Source: a gamma proteobacterium SCGC AAA076-P13 (GTDB lineage Bacteria > Pseudomonadota > Gammaproteobacteria > Magnimaribacterales > D2472). Taken from it: a stretch of 64,000 bases of DNA. Each line of letters starts with the position of its first letter. The first letter of the stretch is position 1. The stretch spans positions 1-64,000 of the forward strand of contig ARRA01000005.1 in NCBI GenBank assembly GCA_000384935.1, read 5' to 3'. The notes beneath the pieces were generated by a model. The model worked only from the letters and a program-made list of their open reading frames with translations, was not told the origin of the DNA and did no database searches. The position numbers and the translations under genes were made by a program. Below, one piece after another: positions 52,802-61,685 of the stretch.

Positions 52802-52814
52802 ATAGAGGAATATT

Positions 52815-53225
52815 ATGAGAAGAAATGCAATAACTAGTGCTGTACAAGAGGAAAATGATGAAATTAATCTGACTCCCATGCTTGATGTGGTATTCATTAT
52901 GCTTATTTTCTTTATTGTTACAGCAAACTTTATTAAAGAGCCAGGCTTAGAAATTAATAGACCTGATTCTGATACTGCTGAGACTCAAGAAAATGCAGCT
53001 ATTTTAATTGCTGTTGGACCAACTGGCGAAGTCTGGATGGATGGAAGAAGAATAGATGTCCGTCAGGTTAAAGCTAACGTTGTCAAACTTCTTGCTGATA
53101 ACCCAAAAGGATCAGTAGTAATACAAGCAGATGAGAAAGCCATGGCAGATACTATTATTCAAGTAATGGACGGCGCCAGAGAAGCAGGCGTTAATGCTAT
53201 TTCTTTAGCCTCAGAGCCAAAATAA
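52815..53225 (+). CDS. exbD: ExbD-like biopolymer transport protein
   Basis: A 136-residue ExbD/TolR protein. The single membrane helix begins at INLTPMLDVVFIMLIFF and contains Asp24, the conserved proton-carrying residue. The periplasmic domain has VVIQADEKAM. It is the second half of the ExbB/ExbD motor. A Shine-Dalgarno (AGAGGAA) precedes the ATG. Confidence 0.95.
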   Translation: MRRNAITSAVQEENDEINLTPMLDVVFIMLIFFIVTANFIKEPGLEINRPDSDTAETQENAAILIAVGPTGEVWMDGRRIDVRQVKANVVKLLADNPKGSVVIQADEKAMADTIIQVMDGAREAGVNAISLASEPK

Positions 53226-53232
53226 TCAAAAT

Positions 53233-53931
53233 ATGAATCAGGTTAGCGTATTACTAAAAAAAATATTTGGCCCTCTAAAAGCCCTATATAACAAAGCTTT
53301 TGATGCCAATAAGTATGCTGCAGGCATAGGCCTTTCTGTATTAATTACATCTGGTTTATTTTTTATTATGGTTATTCTAATATCTTTAGGCGATAGCGGA
53401 ATGAAAGAGGATAAATCAATAAAATTAGCTGATGTTGTAATGCCTGAAAGGCAAATAGATACATTTATGACTGAGGTTGATAAGCCTGAAAAACCTGAAG
53501 AGCAACCAGAAGATATTGCCCAGCCAGAGCTTGATCTTCAGCCATTAACAGGAATAGACGTTTCAATGGCCAAGCCGAAGGCTAATTTCAAAGCAAGCGG
53601 AAACTTTTTTAGAGATGGCGAGTACATACCTTTATTTAAAGTCCAGCCCATTTACCCTAGACGAGCTCTTGAAAGAGGTACCATGGGTTATGCAATTACA
53701 TCATTTACGATCACTGAGTCCGGAACGGTTGAAAATGCAGTTGCATTAGAAGGCTATTGTGGAAATCCTGAAGACCCTAATGTCGTATTCAGAGAATGTT
53801 CTATTTTTAATAGTGCATCAGTAAGAGCATCATTGAAATTAAAATATAAACCTAAAATTGTTGATGGCAAAGCAACGTCAGTAGATAATGTGCTTCATAG
53901 GTTCACTTTTAAATTAGATGAAAATGAATAA
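53233..53931 (+). CDS. tonB: TonB energy transducer (TonB2-type)
   Basis: A 232-residue TonB. The membrane helix is at about 32-54, followed by a short acidic/proline stretch (DKPEKPEEQPED) and the C-terminal TonB domain at about 135-225 (LFKVQPIYPRRALERGTMGY). The linker is shorter than in E. coli TonB, as in TonB2-type proteins. It links the ExbB/ExbD motor to outer-membrane receptors. No receptor gene is in the window. The 3' end overlaps the TPR gene by 14 bases. Confidence 0.88.
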   Translation: MNQVSVLLKKIFGPLKALYNKAFDANKYAAGIGLSVLITSGLFFIMVILISLGDSGMKEDKSIKLADVVMPERQIDTFMTEVDKPEKPEEQPEDIAQPELDLQPLTGIDVSMAKPKANFKASGNFFRDGEYIPLFKVQPIYPRRALERGTMGYAITSFTITESGTVENAVALEGYCGNPEDPNVVFRECSIFNSASVRASLKLKYKPKIVDGKATSVDNVLHRFTFKLDENE

Positions 53932-55366
53932 ATTTTTTAAGACATCAAAATTAATATACGCATTTGCATTGTTAGCTTTTTCTTTTTCATTTACCACAAG
54001 CTATGTAGAGGCCCAAGAATCCTCTAAGCCGAAAAAACAAATCAAGTATAAGAAAGCAAGGGCTCTTTCTTCATCAACTGCTAAGAAAATGGCAAAAGTA
54101 TATGAGGCGCTTGAGGTTGTTGACGATAAAGGAGAGCTTGCTCCAGACATGGAGATTGTTTTAGAAATACTCACAGAGTTAAGAGATGACAAAGAAAATT
54201 TAAAAAGTTATGACAGATCTGTAATGTGGAATACATGGGGTTATGTTTATTTCTCAGATGGCAAGTATGATCAGGCGATTGGAGCATATGAAAAACTTTT
54301 AGCAGAGCCTGAGGTAACAATACCCTTAAGAACATCAGGACTTCTTACTTTAGCTCAATTAAATCTAGTAAAAGAAAGATACCAAAAGGGTATAGATTTA
54401 ATTTTAGTTTGGATGGATGAGGTTGAAACAGTTACAGCTCAATCTTGGTCTCTTTTAGGGCAGGCATATTTTCAGTTAGGTGATTTTAAAAAATCTAGAT
54501 CTTCGATGGAAACTGCAATTGCAACGGCTGAATTAGAGGGATACAAACCAAAAGAAAACTGGTATGTCATTATTGCTGCTTGTATTGGCGAGCTAAAAAA
54601 AGAAATTGGTGAAAAGAAAGCGCTACTCCTTCAATTAGATATTTATGAAATTTTGGTAAACCTATATCCTAAAAAGCTTTATTTTCTTCAGCTTGGTGGG
54701 ACATATGGCCAGTTGGGTAGAGAAAGAGATTATATGATCACTCTAAAAGCCGCTCATGCAAAAGATTTTCTTGATAAAGAGTCGGAATATCTAGCACTAG
54801 CTCAATTATTACTTTTAAATCAAAACCCATATTGGGCTGCTGAAGTTCTAATCTCAGGTCAAAATAAAATCACAACTAGAACTGAGACAGTTGTTGATAA
54901 AGTTACTAAAAAAGAGACCAAGATTGAAAAAACAGGTCCGGTTGTAAGAAATACTGAAAAAAATCTTAAGCTATTAGCTGACTCCTGGAGAATGGCCCAA
55001 GAAATAGATAAAGCTATTCCCGTCCTTGAAAAAGCTGCAAAGATGTCTAAAGAAGGTAAGTCTTACGTTTTATTGGGCAATCTATACCTTTCTGAGGATA
55101 AGGTTAATCTGGCTGTTGAAGCAATAAAAAAAGGCTTGGATAAAGGCAAGATAACTAAAATATCCCAAGTATATTTAACTCTTGGTCAGGCTTACTACGA
55201 GCTTCAAGAATTTGATAATGCTAAAAAGCAATTTAGAATTGCTGCTAGAGATGAAGACAAGAAAATTAAGAAGCAGGCAAATAATTGGATTAAATATACT
55301 GAAAATGAAGAGACAAGGGTTAAGAGTTTAGCCCTCAGAAGGGATTATATTCAAAGCCAATCATAA
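53918..55366 (+). CDS. TPR-repeat periplasmic protein of the TonB cluster
   Basis: A 482-residue exported protein. Signal peptide at about 13-32, then a series of tetratricopeptide-like repeats: SYDRSVMWNTWGYVYFSDGKYDQAI-type units, SLLGQAYFQLGDFKKSR, and YLTLGQAYYELQEFDNAKKQF near the end. TPR proteins close TonB2-type clusters and may assemble the complex with receptors. The start overlaps tonB, and the end overlaps the convergent folA by 6 bases. Confidence 0.85.
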   Translation: MKMNKFFKTSKLIYAFALLAFSFSFTTSYVEAQESSKPKKQIKYKKARALSSSTAKKMAKVYEALEVVDDKGELAPDMEIVLEILTELRDDKENLKSYDRSVMWNTWGYVYFSDGKYDQAIGAYEKLLAEPEVTIPLRTSGLLTLAQLNLVKERYQKGIDLILVWMDEVETVTAQSWSLLGQAYFQLGDFKKSRSSMETAIATAELEGYKPKENWYVIIAACIGELKKEIGEKKALLLQLDIYEILVNLYPKKLYFLQLGGTYGQLGRERDYMITLKAAHAKDFLDKESEYLALAQLLLLNQNPYWAAEVLISGQNKITTRTETVVDKVTKKETKIEKTGPVVRNTEKNLKLLADSWRMAQEIDKAIPVLEKAAKMSKEGKSYVLLGNLYLSEDKVNLAVEAIKKGLDKGKITKISQVYLTLGQAYYELQEFDNAKKQFRIAARDEDKKIKKQANNWIKYTENEETRVKSLALRRDYIQSQS

Positions 55367-55867
55367 TTTAGAGTATTCCTCTATTTCAAAATTGTAATCA
55401 TTATCCTTATCTTTTTTAAAAGACTCTTTACTACACAGTCTCCATTCTGTTAGATCTATATCAGGGTAAAAAATATCACCCTCTATGTCACAGTCAACTC
55501 TTGTAATCAACAGCTTATTTACTGTCTTAATTGTATCTCTAAATAAATAACCACCACCAATAATTACTATCTCATTTTCTTTATCTTCAAGCTTATTAAT
55601 TTCTTCTGATTTTTTGATAGCCGCCTCGAGACTATCAAAAACTTGTGCACCTGGAATTTCCTTTATTGTTCGAGATATAACAAGGTTAGTTCTTTTTGGC
55701 AATGGGCGCCCTATTGACTCAAAAGTCTTTCTTCCCATTATGATAGTTTTATTAAGCGTATATTCTTTAAAATGAGCCAAGTCTGTTTTTAAATTCCAAG
55801 GGAGGTCGTTATCAACCCCAATAACCATGTTATTTGATACAGCCACAAGATGAGAAATGATTTTCAT
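55361..55867 (-). CDS. folA: Dihydrofolate reductase FolA
   Basis: A 168-residue DHFR. Landmarks are the start IISHLVAVSNNMVIGVDNDLPWNLKTDLAHF, the MGRKTFESIGRPLPKRTNLVIS block and VIIGGGYLFRDT. It regenerates tetrahydrofolate consumed by ThyA, whose gene lies immediately upstream (stop and start adjacent). It is the last gene of the rppH-tauE-lgt-thyA-folA run. Confidence 0.96.
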   Translation of the reverse strand: MKIISHLVAVSNNMVIGVDNDLPWNLKTDLAHFKEYTLNKTIIMGRKTFESIGRPLPKRTNLVISRTIKEIPGAQVFDSLEAAIKKSEEINKLEDKENEIVIIGGGYLFRDTIKTVNKLLITRVDCDIEGDIFYPDIDLTEWRLCSKESFKKDKDNDYNFEIEEYSKL

Positions 55868-56731
55868 TTATACCGCCATTTTTGCTTTAATTGCAGGGTG
55901 ATGTTCATAGTTTTGTAATCTAAATTCATCAATAGAATACTTATGAATATCTTCAAGTAATTTTATATCTGGAAGGTTTAATGTTGGTAATGGCATTGGC
56001 TCACGAGCAATTTGTTCTTTAACCTGGTCAATTGAATTTTTATATATATGAGCATCTCCAAAAGAATGAACAAAGCGTTTTGGTTTGAGATTAAGAACTT
56101 TGCCAAAGATACAAAGCAGCAAAGAGTAGCTAGCAATATTAAACGGAACTCCTAAAAACATGTCAGCACTTCTTTGATACATATGACAGCTAATAGTCCC
56201 TTTACTTACATAAAATTGAGACATTACATGACAGGGTGGAAGGGCCATTTCATTAATCTTGCCTACATTCCAGGCTGAAAGAATATGTCTTCTACCGTCT
56301 GGATTCTCTTTAATATTTTTAAGTAATTCCTTTATTTGATCTACTCCGCCCCAATCTCGCCATTGCACTCCATATACGGGACCAAGTTCTTTTTTTAAGT
56401 CATTATTCTCGTACCCCAAAGCAACACCTTGGTTGTTTGCATTATCTGTCCATATGGTTGAATATTTACTTAGATCCGTTAGCTGATCTCGATTTTTGCT
56501 AAACCTGATTTCAGCAAGTCTTCTCTCGTCACTAGATCCTTCAAGAAACCAAAGCAGCTCTGAGACAACACCCTTCCATGCAAGTGATTTTGTTGTTACA
56601 GCTGGAAACCCTTCTTCTAAATCAAAAGTTAACTGATGTCCAAACGATGAGATAGTTCCCGTATTGGTTCTATCATCCTTTTCATCGCCACTTTCTAAAA
56701 TATATTGAAGAAGATCTAGGTATGCTTTCAT
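55868..56731 (-). CDS. thyA: Thymidylate synthase ThyA
   Basis: A 287-residue thymidylate synthase. The catalytic cysteine is in LPPCHVMSQFYV, and DRTNTGTISSFG at the N-terminus, GPVYGVQWRDWGG and RSADMFLGVPFNIASY are all present. It makes dTMP from dUMP. The length is longer than E. coli ThyA (264) and similar to other family members. It overlaps lgt by 4 bases. Confidence 0.97.
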   Translation of the reverse strand: MKAYLDLLQYILESGDEKDDRTNTGTISSFGHQLTFDLEEGFPAVTTKSLAWKGVVSELLWFLEGSSDERRLAEIRFSKNRDQLTDLSKYSTIWTDNANNQGVALGYENNDLKKELGPVYGVQWRDWGGVDQIKELLKNIKENPDGRRHILSAWNVGKINEMALPPCHVMSQFYVSKGTISCHMYQRSADMFLGVPFNIASYSLLLCIFGKVLNLKPKRFVHSFGDAHIYKNSIDQVKEQIAREPMPLPTLNLPDIKLLEDIHKYSIDEFRLQNYEHHPAIKAKMAV

Positions 56732-57525
56732 GCATTACTCCTTGAATAGGAAAGCAAAATGAAACCAATTATTACCATTGGAATGCAAAGGAGCTGACCC
56801 ATGCTTAAAAATTCTAATGCCACGTAGCCAATATGAGCATCAGGTTGTCTAAAAAATTCAATTATAAATCTAATCGATCCATATAGTATAAGGAATGATG
56901 AACAAACAATGCCATGTGTTTTATAAATTTTACTTATAAGATACAACATCAAAAATAACACCAAACCTTCCCCAAAACTTTCATATAGTTGAGAAGGGTG
57001 TCTTAAGTAACCATAAGGGTCGGTTGGAAAAATAAAACCCCATTCGCCATTCGTAGGTTTGCCATACAATTCACCATTTAAAAAATTTCCTATTCTGACA
57101 AGACCAAGACCAATCGGCATAGCAAGAGCTACAGCATCCATCAATCTTAAAAATTTTATTTGATATTTTCTACAAAATAATACGATACTAAGCACAACAC
57201 CTAGCAACCCTCCGTGGAAGCTCAACCCTCCCTGCCACACATATAAAAGAGAGATAGGATTACTAAGTAATTGATCAGTTCCATAAAAGAGCATATAGCC
57301 GACTCTGCCTCCACACATTGCTCCAAAGAAAAGGCCATATAGAAACACCAAGTCATTAACTCTTTCTTCTGATAAGCCAACCTCAGCAATAATTTTATTA
57401 GATTTTAAATATAAATATATTAAGTAAGCTGATAATAACCAAGAGACTGCATAATACTGAATTTTTATTGGCCCCACTTCTAAGAGACTAGGGTTATTAA
57501 AAAAGCTTGATAGTTCAATAATCAT
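56728..57525 (-). CDS. lgt: Prolipoprotein diacylglyceryl transferase Lgt
   Basis: A 265-residue seven-helix enzyme that adds diacylglycerol to lipoprotein cysteines. The signatures are GGLSFHGGLLGV, LVRIGNFLNGELYGKP and YESFGEGLVLF. It is needed for the several predicted lipoproteins of this window. It overlaps both neighbours by 4 bases. Confidence 0.96.
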   Translation of the reverse strand: MIIELSSFFNNPSLLEVGPIKIQYYAVSWLLSAYLIYLYLKSNKIIAEVGLSEERVNDLVFLYGLFFGAMCGGRVGYMLFYGTDQLLSNPISLLYVWQGGLSFHGGLLGVVLSIVLFCRKYQIKFLRLMDAVALAMPIGLGLVRIGNFLNGELYGKPTNGEWGFIFPTDPYGYLRHPSQLYESFGEGLVLFLMLYLISKIYKTHGIVCSSFLILYGSIRFIIEFFRQPDAHIGYVALEFLSMGQLLCIPMVIIGFILLSYSRSNA

Positions 57526-58313
57526 AAAACTATCATATATATTGCTATTAAAAGCATCAAAGAAATAAGTAATTTTTTAAGAATATTTTCTGAAACAAAA
57601 TGAGCTATTTTTGCTCCATAACTGGCAGTAAAAATACTAGTAAAAGATATGCCTAGGACTGCTGGAAGATAAATGTATCCCAGACTCATATTGGGTAATA
57701 ATGAATTATTGAGACCCATTAAGGCATACCCAAAAGATGCAAATATTGCTATTGGTATTCCACAAGCTGCAGATGTGCCTATGCTTGATGTAAGACTCAT
57801 TCCCGAACTCTTAAAGTAGGGGACTGAAAAAATTCCACCACCTATACCCAAAACCGATGATAGAAAGCCAATAAATGAGCCTACTACATATGATTTATTC
57901 CCATTATTTGTATTTTTATTTCTTGATAACTCAATATTAAAAATCATTTGAATTGCCACAAATAGTGCAAACAATCCTATTATTATTTTCAGTAAGGAGC
58001 CTGCTATTTGAATTGCAAAGACCGCACCCAGAAATGATCCAAAAATTATTCCAATCACAACAGGCCGCATAACTTGAAAATCAATTGCATTTTTTTTCAT
58101 ATGGGCATTTGCAGATGCCACCCCAGTAAAAAAAATACTTGCCATAGATGTGCCAATAGCCATATGAACAATGATTGCATCCTCAAAACCTAGACCAATG
58201 AAACAGGTCACTAAAACAGGGACTATTAATGTGCCCCCGCCAATCCCAAACATTCCTGCAATTAATCCAGAAAAAATACCCAATGAAATAAAAATTAATA
58301 CTTCTTCAATCAT
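57522..58313 (-). CDS. TauE/SafE family sulfite exporter-like permease
   Basis: A 263-residue protein with about eight helices. It shows the two TauE repeats: GMFGIGGGTLIVPVL and LGIGGGIFSVPYF. Members export or import sulfite, sulfonates or other anions, so the substrate is uncertain. It sits between rppH and lgt with 4-base overlaps. Confidence 0.88.
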   Translation of the reverse strand: MIEEVLIFISLGIFSGLIAGMFGIGGGTLIVPVLVTCFIGLGFEDAIIVHMAIGTSMASIFFTGVASANAHMKKNAIDFQVMRPVVIGIIFGSFLGAVFAIQIAGSLLKIIIGLFALFVAIQMIFNIELSRNKNTNNGNKSYVVGSFIGFLSSVLGIGGGIFSVPYFKSSGMSLTSSIGTSAACGIPIAIFASFGYALMGLNNSLLPNMSLGYIYLPAVLGISFTSIFTASYGAKIAHFVSENILKKLLISLMLLIAIYMIVL

Positions 58314-58795
58314 TTTGTAATCTCATTACAGTACAGCTGTTTCATCTCACTTAAGATACTTCTATAAACCTCTTTCTTGAAGGAAACTATCATAAATAAA
58401 GGGTACCAATAGGATACCCATTTATATTCATCAAATTCACTATCAGGGTCATTGATAAAGCTAATTTCTACTTTTTTAGTAAGTTTAAGCATAAACCATT
58501 TCTGAGTTTGGCCTTTTATTTTCTTTTTTATGAAATGTTTTTTTCTTTGATTTAATGGAATATCATATTTAATCCACTTTTTGGTTGTCCCAATAAACTT
58601 AACCGAGCTGGAAGATATTCCTACCTCTTCAAATAATTCTCTTTTTGCAGCCTTTAGAGGCGTCTCTCCATTATCAATACCTCCTTGAGGAAATTGCCAA
58701 TTAGTAGTTTTTTTTCTTTTGCATAGTAGTAGTTTGCCTTTATCATTAATAATAATAAGGCCAACGTTTAATCTGTATCCTGGTTCATTGATCAT
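58310..58795 (-). CDS. rppH: RNA pyrophosphohydrolase RppH
   Basis: A 161-residue Nudix hydrolase. The Nudix box GGIDNGETPLKAAKRELFEEVG is complete, and YRLNVGLIIINDKGKLLLCKR and the WQFPQGG segment mark RppH/YgdP. It removes pyrophosphate from mRNA 5' ends to trigger decay. It starts the minus-strand run to folA and diverges from the HAD gene. Confidence 0.93.
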   Translation of the reverse strand: MINEPGYRLNVGLIIINDKGKLLLCKRKKTTNWQFPQGGIDNGETPLKAAKRELFEEVGISSSSVKFIGTTKKWIKYDIPLNQRKKHFIKKKIKGQTQKWFMLKLTKKVEISFINDPDSEFDEYKWVSYWYPLFMIVSFKKEVYRSILSEMKQLYCNEITK

Positions 58796-58813
58796 TGTAA
58801 GAGTTGATATTTT

Positions 58814-59476
58814 ATGAAAAAAAAATTAGTAATATTTGATTTAGATAATACCATTCTTAAAGGAGATTCTGATTATTCGTGGATTAATTTTTTAATAGAA
58901 GAGGGTCATGTTGATCAGAAAGAATATGAATCAAGAAATAAGTATTTTTATGATCAATACTATGAAGGAAAACTTGATTATGATGAATGGGCCGAGTTCG
59001 CCCTCTCAACAATAAAAGGAAAAACATCTAATCAAATAACAGATCTCTTATCTCAATTTTTAAATACCGTTATAGAGCCAATGATAAATATTTATGCTCT
59101 TAGGCTTTTGCATAATCACAATCATGATAATGATATTATGCTTTTAGCCTCTGCTACTAATTCTGTCATAGTGGAGCCAATTGCAAAAAGATTAGGTTTT
59201 GAAAATATTGTTGCAACCGATGTAGAGATTACTGATGGAGTTTATACTGGAAAAGTTTTAGGAAGACCCGCATTGGGAGAAGGCAAGCTTATCAAGGTAA
59301 AAGAATGGGCAGCCTCTAATGGCATTACTAATTTTGAAGACACTATATTTTATTCCGACTCTATTAATGACTTGCCTTTATTAAGCAAAGTACACAAACC
59401 TATAGCAGTGAACCCAGATGATCAATTAAGAAAATTAAGTGAACAAAATAACTGGGAAATTATAGATTTACCTTAG
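58814..59476 (+). CDS. HAD-IB family phosphatase
   Basis: A 220-residue SerB-like HAD hydrolase. The nucleophile motif is IFDLDNTILKGDSDY at residues 7-21, followed by SATNSVIVEPIAKRLG and the motif IV YSDSINDLPLL. HAD-IB members include phosphoserine phosphatase, CicA and others, so the substrate is uncertain. It overlaps the convergent dadA gene by 4 bases. Confidence 0.87.
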   Translation: MKKKLVIFDLDNTILKGDSDYSWINFLIEEGHVDQKEYESRNKYFYDQYYEGKLDYDEWAEFALSTIKGKTSNQITDLLSQFLNTVIEPMINIYALRLLHNHNHDNDIMLLASATNSVIVEPIAKRLGFENIVATDVEITDGVYTGKVLGRPALGEGKLIKVKEWAASNGITNFEDTIFYSDSINDLPLLSKVHKPIAVNPDDQLRKLSEQNNWEIIDLP

Positions 59477-60711
59477 GATCCTGCCTCTATCTTGGCTACA
59501 ACCTGATTTGCAGTTTCTGCACTTAATGTCCAGCCAAGATGGCCATGACCTGCATGATAAAAGACTCCTTTCATCCTACTTTCAGAAGTTATTGGCATCA
59601 TATTGGGGGTCATTGGCCTGAGACCTGCCCAAGGGGTGTAAGTTTCTGTACTAACATTGGGAAAATATTTTTCAACCCAATCTAACAATGGCCTAATTCT
59701 ATTCTGACGTATATCTGTATTTATACCTGCAAGTTCAGCAGTACCAGCAACCCTAAATCTGTCACCAAGACGACTTGCAACTATTTTTACAGGTTGATCA
59801 ATAAGCGATACCGAAGGAGCACAGCTTTTTGAAATTTCGTCTTTTAAATCTATTGTGATGCTATATCCTTTTACAGGATAGATATTCATTTTATCTCCAA
59901 GTCTACTTGCGAAACTTTGTGTGCCAACCCCTGCACAAATAACTACATTATCAAATGAATCATTCATAATTTCATTTTCTTTTCGCATGGTCAGAACGAG
60001 CTCGCCTTTCTGTCTAGATATATATTCGACAGTAGTATTAAGTTGAAGGTTTGCAGAATATTTCTCAACCAATACTTTTTCTAGGTTGGTGCAGAATTTA
60101 TGAATATCACCACTAGCATCTGACTTTGTATATATCCCCCCAACAATTTTTTCATAGTTGGCATTATTTTTAAAAGCAGGCTCAAGTTCTTTTACTTCTT
60201 CTGTTGTAAGGGTGTCCCACTCCATTCCCTCTTGATCTAGCCATGATTTTTTTGCCTGATCGAGCTTAAATTCTTTTTCTGAATCATAGAATCTTAAAAT
60301 ACCTTTTTTTAAAAGTTCGAATTCTATCCCCTCATCTTCAGCAATTTTAAAATAGGTCTCTCTTGCTTTTTTAGCCATATCAATAGTTTCAAGAGTATTC
60401 TTCTTATGCTCTCCTTTAAGAGTTGCCCATAAAAAACCCATCATCCATTTATATTTTTGAATTTCAGGAGAAGGATTAAATAGTAAGGGTGCATCTGGTT
60501 TAAACATCCACTTAATGCCATTCATTACGTTTTTAGGCGTATTCCATGTTTCTGCATTACTTGCACTTAACTGACCGCCATTAGCATAGCTTGTTGCCAT
60601 TGCTGGATAGCGTCTAGAATCGATAATAGTGACGTTGTAGCCTTTTTTTAGAAGGGCATATGCGGTTGTTGTGCCTGCAATACCTGCTCCAATGACTGCT
60701 ACTTTTTTCAT
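59473..60711 (-). CDS. dadA: D-amino acid dehydrogenase, small subunit DadA
   Basis: A 412-residue FAD-dependent DAO-family enzyme. The FAD site is VIGAGIAGTTTAYAL at residues 5-19, then ANGGQLSASNAETWN, and the C-terminal TPWAGLRPMTPNMMPI and GHGHLGWTLS are diagnostic of DadA. It oxidises D-amino acids (for example D-alanine from cell-wall turnover) at the membrane. I start at the ATG at 60711 rather than 60726, where the Rossmann fold begins. The upstream region (60712-60845, shared with FTR1) holds the Fur-controlled promoter of the divergent gene. Confidence 0.92.
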   Translation of the reverse strand: MKKVAVIGAGIAGTTTAYALLKKGYNVTIIDSRRYPAMATSYANGGQLSASNAETWNTPKNVMNGIKWMFKPDAPLLFNPSPEIQKYKWMMGFLWATLKGEHKKNTLETIDMAKKARETYFKIAEDEGIEFELLKKGILRFYDSEKEFKLDQAKKSWLDQEGMEWDTLTTEEVKELEPAFKNNANYEKIVGGIYTKSDASGDIHKFCTNLEKVLVEKYSANLQLNTTVEYISRQKGELVLTMRKENEIMNDSFDNVVICAGVGTQSFASRLGDKMNIYPVKGYSITIDLKDEISKSCAPSVSLIDQPVKIVASRLGDRFRVAGTAELAGINTDIRQNRIRPLLDWVEKYFPNVSTETYTPWAGLRPMTPNMMPITSESRMKGVFYHAGHGHLGWTLSAETANQVVAKIEAGS

Positions 60712-60768
60712 TGCCCATTGTCTCAACTAATGTTCTAAAAGCCTAGAGCTAATCAATAAATAATGGGC

Positions 60769-60797
60769 TTCAAATTTACTCAAAAGTTAGCTACAAT
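60769..60797 (+). promoter_or_regulatory. Promoter of the FTR1 gene
   Basis: TTCAAA at 60769-60774 and TACAAT at 60792-60797 are separated by 17 bases, matching a sigma-70 promoter moderately well. The expected start falls inside the Fur box at 60801-60819, which would allow repression when iron is plentiful. Confidence 0.55.
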
Positions 60798-60800
60798 TTG

Positions 60801-60819
60801 AATAAGAATCATTCTCATC
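60801..60819. promoter_or_regulatory. Fur box upstream of the FTR1 iron permease
   Basis: AATAAGAATCATTCTCATC is 17 of 19 identical to the gammaproteobacterial Fur consensus AATGAGAATCATTCTCATT by eye and is symmetric about the central C. It covers the predicted transcription start of the iron permease gene. Confidence 0.75.
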
Positions 60820-60845
60820 TAGAAATATATACGAGGCCATACAAT

Positions 60846-61685
60846 ATGAGTGAATTTATAATTACATTTAGAGAGGTGCTAGAAGCATCTTTGGTGGTGG
60901 GTATTATTTATTTGATTCTTGAAAAATCAAATCAGATAAGTCATCTTTATAAATTGTGGGCTGGAGTAGCTGCGGCCATTGTAGCAAGCGCTCTGGTTGG
61001 GTATTTGGTGTTAATTGCTAAAAACTCCCTTGGCAACGATTCTACCGCTGCGCTTTTTGAAGCAATTTTCTTATATTTAACGGCTATCCTAATTTGGTAT
61101 GTTATTTTTTGGCTATCAAAACATGTCAGTGACAGAAAAGAGCTTGAAGGCAAAACACTTGGCGCTATAGAACTATCTTCGTGGGGTGTTTTCTTTGTGG
61201 TCTTCTTTGCAATTCTGAGAGAGGGTTTTGAGACAGCGGTATTTTTAATCTCTAGCTTTACAATAACAGGATCATTTTCCTACGTTGGCTTTTTGGCAGG
61301 GGCTGTCCTTGCTATTTTAATTGGGTATTTAATCGTCCTTCAGGGAAGAAGAATTAACTTAAAAAATGTATTTAAATACACAACCTTGTTACTAGTATTC
61401 TTAGCAGCCGGGATGATTGCTTATGGAACCCATGAATTTGAGGAGTATCTAGTTAAATCTGAAAAAATAGAAGAATCTGAAGTATATAGACCTTGGAGTA
61501 TTTTAGAGCCCCAGGCAACAGAAGAGGGCACAAAAATCTATCATCCACTTCACGACAAGGGTTCTATTGGAGTTTTTGCAAAAGGGTTTTTTGGCTATAA
61601 CAGTAATCCAAATATACCTGAAGTACTTTTATGGATAGCTGCTTTATTTTTTGGTTTCAATATGTGGCGAAGGTTTTATCACTAA
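60846..61685 (+). CDS. FTR1-family iron permease
   Basis: A 279-residue membrane protein with about seven helices. The two R-E-x-x-E iron motifs are REVLEA at residues 9-14 and REGFET in the fourth helix. FTR1/EfeU proteins bring in iron, usually after oxidation of Fe(II). No multicopper oxidase or EfeO/EfeB gene is nearby. I start at the ATG at 60846, since the TTG at 60798 lies inside the Fur box and promoter. It ends in a 4-base overlap with convergent rmuC. Confidence 0.9.
   Translation: MSEFIITFREVLEASLVVGIIYLILEKSNQISHLYKLWAGVAAAIVASALVGYLVLIAKNSLGNDSTAALFEAIFLYLTAILIWYVIFWLSKHVSDRKELEGKTLGAIELSSWGVFFVVFFAILREGFETAVFLISSFTITGSFSYVGFLAGAVLAILIGYLIVLQGRRINLKNVFKYTTLLLVFLAAGMIAYGTHEFEEYLVKSEKIEESEVYRPWSILEPQATEEGTKIYHPLHDKGSIGVFAKGFFGYNSNPNIPEVLLWIAALFFGFNMWRRFYH

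Noticed and set aside
60798..60845. A TTG start for FTR1 at 60798
   Set aside because: It would translate through the Fur box and promoter; the ATG at 60846 begins the conserved R-E-x-x-E helix.
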